A stretch of 64,000 nucleotides of DNA from contig CM028889.1 in the NCBI GenBank assembly GCA_016801885.1, positions 12,401,001 through 12,465,000 of the forward strand. The letters run 5' to 3'. Positions 26,401 through 39,835 of this stretch are shown here, piece after piece (within the stretch, counting starts at the first letter, position 1; every line of letters begins with the position of its first letter). Both the position numbers and the translations under genes were made by a program. The notes under the pieces are model-generated. The model ran no database searches, had not been told where the DNA came from, and was given only the letters and a program-made list of their open reading frames with translations. This DNA comes from Toxotes chatareus. Lineage: Eukaryota > Chordata > Actinopteri > Toxotidae.

Positions 26401-29400
26401 GGCCGATTTTGACGCCTTACTATACTATGACGTTTTTTATGACATTTTGAGGTCAAAAAATTTTTGACTTTTTTGGCCGAAAAAAGCGTCATACTATACT
26501 ATGACGTTTTTTATGACTTTTGAGGTCAAAAATTTTTTGACTTTTTTTTTTGAAAAAAATTTTACGCCATACTATACTATGATTTTTTTTATGACTTTTT
26601 GAGGTCAAAACTATAGCGTTTTTTTTGACTTTTTTGAGGTCAAAAATTTTTTTGACTTTTTTGGCCGATTTTGACGCCATACTATACTATGACGTTTTTA
26701 TGACATTTGAGGTCAAAAATTTTTTTGACTTTTTTACCGAAAAACGCCATACTATACTATGCGTTTTTTATGACATTTTGAGGTCAAAAATTTTTGACTT
26801 TTTTTTTGCCGATTTTGACGCCTTACTATACTATGACGTTTTTATGACATTTTGAGGTCAAAAATTTTTTGACTTTTTTGGCCGATTTTGACGCCATACT
26901 ATACTATGACGTTTTTTATGACATTTTGAGGTCAAAAATTTTTGACTTTTTTTGGCGATTTTGACGCCATACTATACTATGGCGTTTTTATGACATTTTG
27001 AGGTCAAAAAAAAAATTTTTTGACTTTTTTGGCCGATTTTGACGCGTTTATACTATACTATAGCGTTTTTTATGACTTTTTGAGGTCAAAAAATTTTTTG
27101 ACTTTTTTGGTCGAAAAAAACGCCATACTATACTATGGCGTTTTTATGACTTTTTGAGGTCAAAAAAATTTTTTTGACTTTTTTTTGGCCGATTTTGACG
27201 CCTCATACTATACTATGACGTTTTTTATGACATTTTGAGGTCAAAAAATTTTGACTTTTTTTTGCCGATTTTGGCGCCTTTACTATACTATAGCGTTTTT
27301 TATGACATTTTGAGGTCAAAAAAAATTTTGACTTTTTTTGGCCGATACTATGACGCCTTACTATACTACTATGACGTTTTTTGACATTTTGAGGTCAAAA
27401 AATTTTTTTGATTTTTTTCAAAAAAATGTTTGAAAAAAAACGCCATACTATACTATGACGTTTTTTATGACTTTTGAGGTCAAAAATTTTTTTTTTTGAC
27501 GATTTTTTTTGGCCGATTTTGACGCTTTTACTATACTACTATACTATTTTTTTATGACATTTTGAGGTCAAAAAATTTTTGACTTTTTTTTCGAAAAAAG
27601 CGCCATACTATACTATGACGTTTTTTTATGACTTTTTGAGGTCAAAAAATTTTTTTGACTTTTTTGGCGAAAAAAGCGCCATACTATACTATGACTTTTT
27701 TTTATGACTTTTTGAGGTCAAAAATTTTTTTGACTTTTTTCAAAAAAACGCCATACTATACTATGACGTTTTTTATGACTTTTGAGGTCAAAAAATTTTT
27801 TGACTTTTTGGCCGATTTTGACGCCTTACTATACTATGACGTTTTTTATGACATTTTGAGGTTAAAAAAAATTTTTTGACTTTTTTTGGCCGATTTTGAC
27901 GCCTTACTATACTATGACGTTTTTTTATGACATTTTGAGGTCAAAAATTTTTTGACTTTTTTTTTGCCGATTTTGACGCCATACTATACTATGACGTTTT
28001 TTATGACATTTTGAGGTCAAAAAATTTTTTGACTTTTTTTGCCGATTTTGACGCCATACTATACTATGACGTTTTTTTATGACTTTTTGAGGTCAAAAAA
28101 TTTTTTGACGTTTTTTTTTTTGGCCGATTTTTTTTTTTATACTATACTATGGCGTTTTTATGACATTTTGAGGTCAAAAAATTTTTTTGACTTTTTTGGC
28201 CGATTTTGACGCCTTACTATACTATGACGTTTTTTATGACATTTTGAGGTCAAAAAATTTTTGACTTTTTTTGTCCGAAAAAAACGTCATACTATACTAT
28301 GACGTTTTTTTATGACTTTTTGAGGTCAAAAATTTTTTTGACTTTTTTTGTCCGATTTTGACGCCATACTATACTATGACATTTTTTATGACATTTTGAG
28401 GTCAAAAAAATTTTGACTTTTTTTTTGCCGAAAAAACATCATACTATACTATGACGTTTTTTATGACTTTTTGAGGTCAAAAAATTTTTTGACTTTTTTG
28501 CCGATTTGACGCCTTACTATACTAGCGTTTTTTATGACATTTTGAGGTCAAAAATTTTTGACTTTTTGGCCGAAAAAGCCTTACTATACTATGACGTTTT
28601 TTATGACATTTTGAGGTCAAAAATTTTTTGACTTTTTTGTTCGAAAAAACGCGCATATACTATACTATGACGTTTTTTATGACATTTTGAGGTCAAAAAA
28701 ATTTTTTGACTTTTTTTGCCGATTTTGACGCCTTTTACTATACTATGACGTTTTTTTTATGACATTTTGAGGTCAAAAAATTTTTTTGACTTTTTTTTTA
28801 CTATGGCGATTTTGAAAAATTTTTACTATACTATACTAGCGTTTTTTATGACATTTTGAGGTCAAAAATTTTTTGACTTTTTTTGTCCGATTTTGACGCC
28901 TTACTATACTATGACGTTTTTTATGACATTTTGAGGTCAAAAAATTTTTGACTTTTTTTGGCCGAAAAAAACGTCATACTATACTATGACGTTTTTTATG
29001 ACTTTTTGAGGTCAAAAAATTTTTTGACTTTTTTTGGCCGATTTTGACGCCTTACTATACTATGACGTTTTTTATGACATTTTGAGGTCAAAAAATTTTT
29101 TGACTTTTTGGCCGATTTTGATGTCTTACTGTACTATGACGCGTTTTTTATGACATTTTGAGGTCAAAAAAAATTTTGACTTTTTTGGCCGATTTTGACG
29201 CCTTACTATACTATGACGTTTTTTATGACATTTTGAGGTCAAAAAAATTTTTTTGACGTTTTTTTTTTTGACTTTTTGCGAAAAAAACGCCATACTATAC
29301 TATGACGTTTTTTATGACTTTTGAGGTCAAAAAATTTTTGACTTTTTTTTTTTGGCCGATTTTGAGCGTTTTTTACTATACTATGACGTTTTTTATGACT

Positions 29401-32400
29401 TTTTGGAGGTCAAAAATTTTTGACTTTTTTTTTGGCCGATTTTGACGCCTTACTATACTATGACGTTTTTTATGACTTTTTGAGGTCAAAAAAATTTTGA
29501 CTTTTTTTGGCCGATTTTGACGCCTTACTATACTATGACTTTTTTTATGACATTTTGAGGTCAAAAAATTTTTTGACTTTTTTTTACTACTATAGCGTTT
29601 TTTTATGACATTTTGAGGTCAAAAATGTTTTGATGATTTTTTTTGGCGATTTTTGGCCATACTATACTATGACGCGTTTTTTTTATGATTTTTGAGGTCA
29701 AAATTTTTTTGACTTTTTTTGTCCCGATTTTGACGCCTTACTATACTATGAGCGTTTTTTATGACATTTTGAGGTCAAAAAATTTTTGACTTTTTGGCCG
29801 AAAAAAAAACACATACTATACTATGACGTTTTTTATGACTTTTGGAGGTCAAAAATTTTTTGACTTTTTTTGGCCGAAAAAGCGCCATACTATACTATGA
29901 CGTTTTTTTATGACATTTTGAGGTCAAAAAATTTTTGACTTTTTGGCCGAAAAAAAAACGTCATACTATACTATGACGTTTTTTATGACTTTTGAGGTCA
30001 AAAAAATTTTTTGACTTTTTTTTTGCCGATTTTGACGCCTTACTATACTATGACGTTTTTTATGACATTTTGAGTTCAAAAAAATGTTGACTTTTCTTAT
30101 CCGATTTTGACGCCTTACTATACTATGACGTTTTTTTATGACATTTTGAGGTCAAAAAAATTTTTTGACTTTTTTGTCCGATTTTGACGCCTTTACTATA
30201 CTATGACGTTTTTTTATGACATTTTGAGGTCAAAAATTTTTTTTTGACTTTTTTGGCGAAAAAAACGCCATACTATACTATGACTATTTTTTATGAGTTT
30301 TTGAGGTCAAAAAATTTTGACTTTTTTTTGCCGAAAAAAACGCCGAAAAACGCCATACTATACTATGACGTTTTTTATGAGTTTTGAGGTCAAAAATTTT
30401 TTTGACTTTTTTTTGGTCCGATTTTGATGTCTTACTATACTATGACGTTTTTTATGACATTTTGAGGTCAAAAAATTTTTTTTTGACTTTTTTGGCCGAT
30501 TTTGACGCAAAAATTTTTTACTATACTATGGCGTTTTTTATGACATTTTGAGGTCAAAAATTTTTGACTTTTTTGGCGAAAAAACGCTCATACTATACTA
30601 TATGTTTTTTTAATGACATTTTGAGGTCAAAAAAATTTTTGACTTTTTGTCGAAAAAAACGCCATACTATACTATGACGCGTTTTTTATGACATTTTGAG
30701 GTCAAAAATTTTTTGACTTTTTTGGCCGATTTTGACGCGCCTTACTATACTATGACGTTTTTTATGACATTTTGAGGTCAAAAAAACTTTTTTGATTTTT
30801 TTTATCCGATTTTGACGCCTTACTATACTATACTATGACGTTTTTATGACATTTTGAGGTCAAAAAAAATTTTGACTTTTTTTGGCCGATTTTGACGCCT
30901 TACTATACTATGACGTTTTTTATGACATTTTGAGGTCAAAAAAATTTTTGACTTTTTTTGGCTGAAAAAACGCCATACTATACTATGACGTTTTTTATGA
31001 CTTTTGGAAGTCAAAAAAAATTTTGACTTTTTTTGGCCCGAAAAAAAACGTCATACTATACTATGACGTTTTTTATGACTTTTGCAGGTCAAAAAAAACT
31101 TTGACTTTTTTTGGCCGATTTTGACGCCTTACTGTACTATACGCGTTTTTATGACTTTTGGAGGTCAAAAAAAATTTTGACCTTTTTTGGCCGATTTTGA
31201 CGCCTTACTATGCTATGACGTTTTTTATGACATTTTGAGGTCAAAAAAAAATGTTGACTTTTTTTGGCCGAAAAAAACGTCATACTATACTATGACGTTT
31301 TTTATGACTTTTGAGGTCAAAAATTTTTTGACTTTTTTTGGCCGATTTTGACGCCTTTACTATACTATGACGTTTTTTTATGACATTTTGAGGTCAAAAA
31401 TTTTTTGACTTTTTTTTTTGGCGATTTAAAAAACGTTTTACTATACTATGAATTTTTTTATGACCGATTTTGAGTTACTAAAAATTTTTTTGACTTTTTT
31501 TTTTTCGATTTTGACGCTATACTACTATACTATGCGTTTTTTATTTTTTTTGAGGTCAAAAAATTTTTTTGACTTTTTTGTCCGATTTTGACGCCTTTAC
31601 TATACTATGACGTTTTTTATGACTTTTGAGGTCAAAAAAATTTTGACTTTTTTTTTTTGCCGAAAAAACGCCATACTATACTATGACGATTTTTTTTATG
31701 ACGTTTTTTGAGGTCAAAAAATTTTTGACTTTTTTTTTTTGGCCGATTTTGACGCTTTTACTATACTATACTATTTTTTTATGACATTTTGAGGTCAAAA
31801 AATTTTTGACTTTTTTTGGCCGAAAAAAACGTCATACTATACTATGACGTTTTTTATGACTTTTTGAGGTCAAAAAATTTTTGACTTTTTTTGTCCGAAA
31901 AAACGCTATACTATACTATGATTTTTTTATGACTTTTGAGGTCAAAATTTTTTTGACTTTTTTGGCCGATTTTGACGCCTTACTATACTATGATGTTTTT
32001 TATGACTTTTGGAGGTCAAAAATTTTTTGACTTTTTTTGGCCGAAAAAACGCATCATACTATACTAGCGTTTTTATGACTTTTTGAGGTCAAAAATTTTT
32101 TTGACTTTTTTTGTCCGATTTTGACGCCTTACTATACTATGACATTTTTTATGACATTTTGAGGTCAAAAAAAATCTTGACTGTTTTTATCCGATTTTGA
32201 CGCCTTACTATACTATGACGTTTTTTATGACATTTTGAGGTCAAAAATATTTTTGACTTTTCTTGGCCGATTTTGACGCCTTACTATACTATGACGTTTT
32301 TTATGACATTTTGAGGTCAAAAAATTTTTGACTTTTTTGGCCGATTTTGACGCCTTACTATACTATGACGTTTTTTATGACTTTTGGAGGTCAAAATTTT

Positions 32401-35400
32401 TTTTGACGTTTTTTGGCCGATTTTGACGCCTTACTATACTATACGCGTTTTTTATGACATTTTGAGGTCAAAACATTTTGAGGTCGAAAAAACGTATACT
32501 ATACTATGACGTTTTTTATGACATTTTGAGGTCAAAAAAAATTTTGACTTTTTGCCGAAAAAACGTCATACTATACTATGACATTTTTTATGACTTTTTG
32601 AGGTCAAAAAATTTTTTTGACTTTTTTGGCCGATTTTGACGCCTTACTATACTATGACGTTTTTTATGACTTTTCGAGGTCAAAAAATTTTTTGACTTTT
32701 TTGGCGAAAAACGCGCCATACTATACTATGGCGTTTTTATGACTTTTGAGGTCAAAAATTTTTTGACTTTTTTTGTCAATTTTGACGCCTTACTATACTA
32801 TGACATTTTTTTATGACATTTTGAGGTCAAAAATTTTTTGACTTTTTTGTCGAAAAAAACGTCATACTATACTATGACGTTTTTTATGACTTTTGAGGTC
32901 AAAAATTTTTTGACTTTTTTGGCCGATTTTGACGCCTTTACTATACTATTCGCGTTTTTTTATGACATTTTGAGGTCAAAAAAAACTTTTTTTTGAGTTT
33001 TTTTGGCCGATTTTGACGCCTTACTATACTATGACCGTTTTTTATGACATTTTGAGGTCAAAAATTTTTTTGACTTTTTTTGGCCGATTTTGACGCCTTA
33101 CTATACTATGACGTTTTTATGACATTTTGAGGTCAAAAACTTTTGGCCGATTTTGGCGCCATACTATACTATGACGTTTTTTGGACATTTTGAAAAAAAC
33201 ATCATACTATACTATGACGTTTTTATGACTTTTGAGGTCAAAAAATTTTTGACTTTTTTTGGCCGATTTTGACGCCTTACTATACTATGACATTTTTTAT
33301 GACTTTTTGAGGTCAAAAAAAATTTTGACTTTTTTTGCCCGAAAAAAACATCACACTATACTATGACGTTTTTTATGACTTTTGGAGGTCAAAATTTTTT
33401 TGACTTTTTTTGGCCGATTTTGACGCCTTACTATACTATGACGTTTTTTATGACTTTTGAGGTCAAAAATTTTTTGACTTTTTTTGCCGAAAAAACGCCT
33501 CATACTATACTATGACGTTTTTTATGACATTTTGAGGTAAAAAAAAAATTTTGACTTTTTTTTTCCGATTTTGACGCCTTACTATACTATGACGTTTTTT
33601 ATGACATTTTGAGGTCAAAAATTTTTTGACTTTTCTTGGCCGATTTTGACGCCTTACTATACTATGACGTTTTTTATGACATTTTGAGGTCCAAAAAAAA
33701 TGTTGACTTTTTTTGTCCGATTTTGACGCCTTACTATACTATGACGTTTTTTATGACATTTTGAGGTCAAAAATTTTTTGACTTTTTTTGGCCGAAAAAA
33801 ACGTCATACTATACTATGACGTTTTTTATGAGTTTTGGAGGTCAAAAAATTTTTTGACTTTTTTTGGCCGATTTTGACGCCTTACTATACTATGACGTTT
33901 TTTATGAGTTTTTGAGGTCAAAAATTTTTTGACTTTTTTTGTCCGATTTTGACGTCATACTATACTATGACGTTTTTTTTATGACTTTTGGAGGTCAAAA
34001 ATTTTTGACTTTTTTTTGCCGATTTTTTTACTTTACTATACTATGGCGTTTTTTATGACATTTTGAGGTCAAAAAAATTTTTTTTTTTTTTGGCAAAAAA
34101 TTTTGACGCCATACTATACTATACTATTTTTTATGACATTTTGAGGTCAAAATTATTTTTGACTTTTTTTTGTCGAAAAAAACGTCATACTATACTATGA
34201 CGTTTTTTTATGACTTTTGAGGTCAAAATTTTTTTGACTTTTTTGTCCGATTTTGACGCCTTACTATACTATATTTTTTTTATGACATTTTGAGGTCAAA
34301 AAAATGTTTGACTTTTTTTATCCGATTTTGACGCCTTACTATACTATGACGTTTTTTATGACATTTTGAGGTCAAAAAATTTTTTGACTTTTTTGGTCGA
34401 TTTTGACGCTTACTATACTATAATATGACTTTTTTATGACATTTTGAGGTCAAAAAAAGTTTGACTTTTTGGCCGAAAAAAAACGCTCATACTATACTAT
34501 GACGTTTTTTATGACTTTTTGGAGGTCAAAAAAATTTTTGACTTTTTTTTTTGCCGATTTTGACGCCATACTATACTATGACGCTTTTTTTATGACGTTT
34601 TTTGCAGGTAAAAAAACTTTGACTTTTTTTGGCCGATTTTGACGCCTTACTATATTATGACGTTTTTTATGACATTTTGAGGTCAAAAAAATTTTGACTT
34701 TTTTGTCCGATTTTGACGCCTTACTATACTATGGCGTTTTTTATGACATTTTGAGGTCAAAAATTTTTTGACTTTTTGGCGAAAAAAACGTTATACTATA
34801 CTATGACGTTTTTTTATGAGTTTTGGAGGTCAAAAATTTTTTGACTTTTTTGCCGATTTTGACGCCTTACTATACTATGACGTTTTTTATGAGTTTTTGA
34901 GGTCAAAAATTTTTTGACTTTTTTGGCCGATTTTGATGTCATACTATACTATGACGTTTTTTATGACTTTTTGAGGTCAAAATTTTTTTGACTTTTTTTT
35001 GGCCGTTTTTTTGACGCCATACTATACTATACGTTTTTATATATATGACGTTTTTTATGATTTTGAGGTCAAAAAATTTTTGACTTTTTTTGGCGAAAAA
35101 AACGCGTCATACTATACTATGAGCGTTTTTATGACATTTTGAGGTCAAAAATTTTTTGACTTTTTGACTTTTTTTTTTCGAAAAAACGCCATACTATATA
35201 TGACGTTTTTTATGACTTTTTGAAGTCAAAATTTTTTTTGACTTTTTTGGCCGATTTTGACGCCTTACTATACTATGACGTTTTTTATGACTTTTTGAGG
35301 TCAAAATTTTTTGACTTTTTTTCGAAAAAATTTTTTTCATACTATACTATACTATGACGTTTTTTATGACTTTTTTGAGTTCAAAAAAATTTTGACTTTT

Positions 35401-35979
35401 TTGACCAAACCATACTATAATATGACGTTTTTATGACTTTTGCAGGTCAAAAAAAATTTTGACTTTTTTTTTGGCGATTTTGACGCGTCTTACTATACTA
35501 TGACGTTTTTTATGACTTTTGGAGGTCAAAAAAATTTTGACTTTTTTGGCCAATTTTGACGCCTTACTATACTATATTTTTTTATGACATTTTGAGGTCA
35601 AAAAAATTTTGACTTTTTTGGTCGAAAAAAACGCCATACTATACTATGACGTTTTTTATGACTTTTGAGGTCAAAAAATTTTTGACTTTTTGTCCGATTT
35701 TGACGCCTTACTATACTATGACATTTTTTATGACATTTTGAGGTCAAAAAATTTTTGACTTTTTTTGTTTCGAAAAACGCGTCATACTATACTATATGAC
35801 GTTTTTTATGACTTTTTGAGGTCAAAAAATTTTTTGATTTTTTTTGGGCGATTTTGACGCCTTTACTATACTATGGCGTTTTTTATGACATTTTGAGGTC
35901 AAAAATTTTTTGACTTTTTGTTCGAAAAAAAAAACGTCATACTATACTATGACGTTTTTTATGACTTTTTGAGTTCAAA

Positions 35980-36735
35980 AAATTTTTTGACTTGTTTTGG
36001 TCGAAAAAAACGCCATACTATAATATGACTTTTTTTATGACTTTTTGAGGTCAAAAAAAATTTTGACTTTTTTTGCCCGAAAAAAACTCATACTATATTA
36101 TGACGTTTTTTATGACTTTTGGAGGTCAAAATTTTTTTTGACTTTTTTTGGCCGATTTTGACGCCTTACTATACTATGACGTTTTTTATGACTTTTGGAG
36201 GTCAAAAAAAACTTTGACTTTTTTTTTGCCGATTTTGACGCCTTACTATACTATGACGTTTTTTATGACATTTTGAGTTAAAAAAAAATGTTGACTTTTC
36301 TTGGCCGATTTTGACGCCTTACTATACTATGACGTTTTTCATGACATTTTGAGGTCAAAAAAAATTTTGACTTTTTTTGCCCGAAAAAAACGTCATACTA
36401 TACTATGACGTTTTTTATGACTTTTTGAGTTCAAAAAATTTTTTGACTTGTTTTGGTCGAAAAAAACGCCATACTATATAATGACGTTTTTTATGACTTT
36501 TGGAGGTCAAAATTTTTTTTGACTTTTTTTGGCCGATTTTGACGCCTTACTATACTATGACGTTTTTTATGACTTTTGGAGGTCAAAAAAAATTTTGACT
36601 TTTTTTTTGCCGATTTTGACGCCTTACTATACTATGACGTTTTTTATGACATTTTGAGTTAAAAAAAAATGTTGACTTTTCTTGGCTGATTTTGACGCCT
36701 TACTATACTATGACGTTTTTCATGACATTTTGAGG
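35980..36735. repeat. Local multi-monomer tandem duplication near the right end
   Basis: The rare string GACTTGTTTTGGTCGAAAAA occurs at about 35990 and 36446 (456 bp apart). The rare GACGTTTTTCATGACATTTT occurs at 36331 and 36712 (381 bp apart). The two offsets differ by one monomer. A block of five or six units was therefore duplicated recently and one copy then lost or gained a unit. Confidence 0.75.
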
Positions 36736-37209
36736 TCAAAATTTTTTTTGAATTTTCTTGGCCGATTTTGACGCCTTACTATACTATGACGTTTTTTATG
36801 ACTTTTGGAGGTCAAAAATTTTTTTGACTTTTTTTGTCCGATTTTGACGCCTTACTATACTATGACGTTTTTTATGACTTTTGGAGGTCAAAAAAAATGT
36901 TGACTTTTTTTGGCCGATTTTGACGCCTTACTATACTATTACGTTTTTTAAGAAATTTTGAGGTCAAAAAAAATTTTGACTTTTTTTTATGACGTTTTTT
37001 ATGACATTTTGAGGTAAAAATTTTTTTTGACTTTTTTTGGCCGAAAAAAACGTCATACTATACTATGACGTTTTTTATGACTTTTGGAGGTCAAAAAAAA
37101 TTTAGACTTTTTTTTTGCCGATTTTGACGCCTTACTATACTATGACGTTTTTTATGACATTTTGAGGTAAAAAAAAATTTGGACTTTTTTTGGCCGATTT
37201 TGACGGCTT

Positions 37210-37466
37210 ACTATACTATGACCATTTTTACTAAAGTGTAACTTTTTTTGGCATATTTTTACATCATACCATACTATGACTTTTTTTTATGACATTTTGA
37301 GGCCTTACTAAAGTATGACTTTTTTTGGCATATTTTGACGCCTTACGTCCGTATGACGTATTTTATGACATTTTGAGTTCTTACTAAAATATGACTTTTT
37401 TTTTGGCATATTTTGACTCCTTACAGCTGTATGACATCTTTTTTTGACATTTTGAGGTCTAACTAA
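37210..37466. repeat. Right-edge monomer variant of the satellite
   Basis: The last three units return to the form seen at the left edge. TTTGGCATATTTTGACGCC is followed by TTACGTCCGTATGACGTA, with ACTAAAATATGACTTTTT between. The array stops at about 37466, after GACATTTTGAGGTCTAACTAA. Confidence 0.8.
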
Positions 37467-39835
37467 GATTGTTTTTGTTTTTCAATGTATGCAACTTTAT
37501 CAATTCCACTATTACCAGAGAAGCTGCTCTTCCTGGCTTTGCAAGAGGAAAACCTGGGATCAATAACAGCTCTGTCATTTGTTTTTATTAAGGCCAGACC
37601 TAATGTTCATTTCATTACCAGGGTTTCTATTGAGTGCTCTCTTAACTGTTTGGTCTATAAAATTGCTTGTTTCGTCTGATTTACAGTTCAAAATCCAAAG
37701 GAATTCTGTTTACAATACTATAAAACAGAAATAAAAAGCAAATCCTTGCACTGAAGTAGCTGGAACCTGGAATTTGGTTTGAATAATGATCTAAATGTTT
37801 AACTGATTATCAAAATTGTTGATGATCAATTAATTGTTTTACTGCTAAATTTGGAAACAAACAATGCCCAGTGTGTTTTTGCTTTATTTACAATTGGGGT
37901 TTGTTTTTTTTTTTTATATCTGTGTATTTCTTTCATGTATTGTGTGATTATAAGTTTCTCCCTGAAACACTTCTCCTTCCTCAATGCTGCATTGAACAAG
38001 CTCTCTGTCCTTCTACTTTAAGGTGGTTTGGTGAATAAACCCCAGAGAATTCCCTTAGTTTGGCCTTCAGCCCTGTTTACAGCTTTGTGTAACATTGTGT
38101 ACAGAGTAATTCACCAGAGCTGCTTGTTTGTTACTATGCGTTACGTGCTTATAAGTGGCAAAAAATAGCATACTCGTTAGAAATTCATGTAAATTCATGT
38201 AAACATAGTACAAATTGTACAAGATTCTTTTTTCTTTTTAAAGTAACAACAGAGACATCCAGAAAAACTGGATTGCGCAAGTTGTCAGTATTAGAGCTGT
38301 CACAGATGCAAGTTCTGTCTCTAATTATTGTTTTGATCCAGTGAGAGTAGCCTGTTTCTCCAGTGAACCCTGCCCTTGGCAGTAATATAGTTTTGACTCA
38401 CACTGTTGAACATGATGTACCAGTCCATTGGCATGCAACATGGTAGACAGAGGTGCTAGACTCCCTAAGAAAGCTTACATACCAGTGAAGATTTGAAGGA
38501 AACACTGAATACAAACATCCATTTAAACTTATTTTTTATTATAAAAAAACTAATACGAAACTTTGGCGATATTGTGAATCAACAATTGCATTTGTATAAA
38601 AATAAAATTGGTTTTTCAGTGTGTGCCACGGAAGTTGCACAGCTGACCCTGAAGACCAGTTTTTTGGAAGTTGAGGATAAAACATAATCCTCGAGTTAGT
38701 TTGCGGAATGTTCTTTGTCCATACATTTCAGTGGTATCTCCAGCTTGAAAGCTGAGCTGTGTGCTCTGGTTGAGCTTTGCACCCCACAGCACTGAGGCAT
38801 CTGGCTCCCATCAAAAGCTTCAGACCACATGGCTCAGGGGTCTCCATCTCCTCCTCCTCCTTTTGTTTAGCAGCTGGAAGAGCTAATCTATGAGCCTTGT
38901 GCAGCTTTATACACAAACTGCTCATCCTATTTAATAACTGCTGCTAAAATCAACAACCACAGCTATCTGACACTTCAGTTGAACACAACACTTCTCTTGG
39001 AATTCATCCACATACAATCCAGCCGTTTTTGTTCTACGTTCTTTCCGAATACATTCACTTCTATTCAACTCTATGAGAGAATAACTCCCTGAAACTCTCA
39101 TGCAATCTCCCACTGCAGATAATTAAGGCATACATATTTTTCCCTTTTACATAGTTACCTGCATGCATAAAATACATCTACACATACTTATTTGACTTAT
39201 CTGCGCCACCGTCACATATTCAGATACAGTATGTGCTTAAGTAACAGTAGAAATCATAACAGGCACACTGCTGTTGAGTCACACAATGCATAGCAATGTA
39301 GGTTGTTAAAGTCTACCGTGTTGCCAGGCAAAGGGGAGTTGGAAACTGAAGACAACAATTGCACTTATCAGTTTTTTTCCAAACATCTGAATGTTAGTTG
39401 CAACTCCAACTCTCCAACTGACAAATATCAAGTGACCCCCCCCCTCCCCCCGAGTATGTCCCAAACTCCTTAAATCTCAAAAATCTCTTCATGTGAAGGA
39501 ATCGTTGATTGGGAGGTATTTGCAGCTCACATCATCATGAGCCAAAAATCACTTGGGGAGGACAGGAACTGATGTAGAGAAGTTGCTCCCCTTTCAACAG
39601 AATAGGAAAGCGTCCACTTTATGGACTGGAAATGAAGTGGCAGCTCCTCTACTGTCACCCAGTTCCTGTGCGCTCCTTCTCCTATCCTGACCTCTCTGTG
39701 GCGCTCCAGTCCCCGTCCACAACACTTGGTGGGACCAGGTGCCATTTATCAGAGAGAAGTAATCCAGGAGAAGACAAATCTCTTGATTCATTTCATTCAT
39801 TTTAGTCGCTTGACTCTCAGGTAAGACTCGTTGGT
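37467..39835. other. Intergenic DNA and probable arrdc2 3' UTR
   Basis: No coding exon was seen. Downstream of the arrdc2 stop codon (minus strand), the first poly(A) signals noticed are ATTAAA at 38930-38935 and AATAAA at 38535-38540, implying a 3' UTR of about 0.9-1.3 kb. Open frames at 38728-39113 and 39527-39842 would lie inside that UTR and have no recognisable features. Confidence 0.45.

Larger units (their letters stand above)
12757..37466. repeat. 24.7-kb tandem satellite array, about 75-bp monomer
   Basis: One monomer repeats without interruption for about 24.7 kb, which at 70-78 bp per unit means roughly 330 copies. Landmarks in order are TTTTGACGCC, TTACTATACTATGACG, TTTTTTATGACATTTTGAGG, TCAAAAA-TTTTTGAC and TTTTTTTGGCCGA. 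Variants include a type with AAAAAACGTCATACTATACT in place of GATTTTGACGCCTTACTATACT; a type where ATGAGAAAAAAGTAAAAAA replaces ATGACATTTTGAGGTC; and ATGACTTTTGGAGGTC. Length variation lies mostly in A and T runs. The array is non-coding: the long Phe/Tyr/Lys-rich open frames inside it are products of the repeat itself. Function is unknown; it could be heterochromatic or simply an expanded minisatellite. Confidence 0.98.

Noticed and set aside
14859..29564. Open frames of 60-80 codons rich in Phe, Tyr, Lys, Asp (for example YYTMTFFMTF) in the array
   Set aside because: They follow directly from translating the 75-bp unit in different frames. Homopolymer length changes shift the frame at random, and starts and stops are not conserved between units.
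12757..37466. CRISPR-like array
   Set aside because: Units are contiguous tandem copies of about 75 bp with no unique spacers, in a clearly eukaryotic setting with introns and no cas genes.
12757..37466. Centromeric satellite with a CENP-B box
   Set aside because: I see no sequence resembling the CENP-B box, and the array flanks conserved genes. Centromere function cannot be judged from the sequence.
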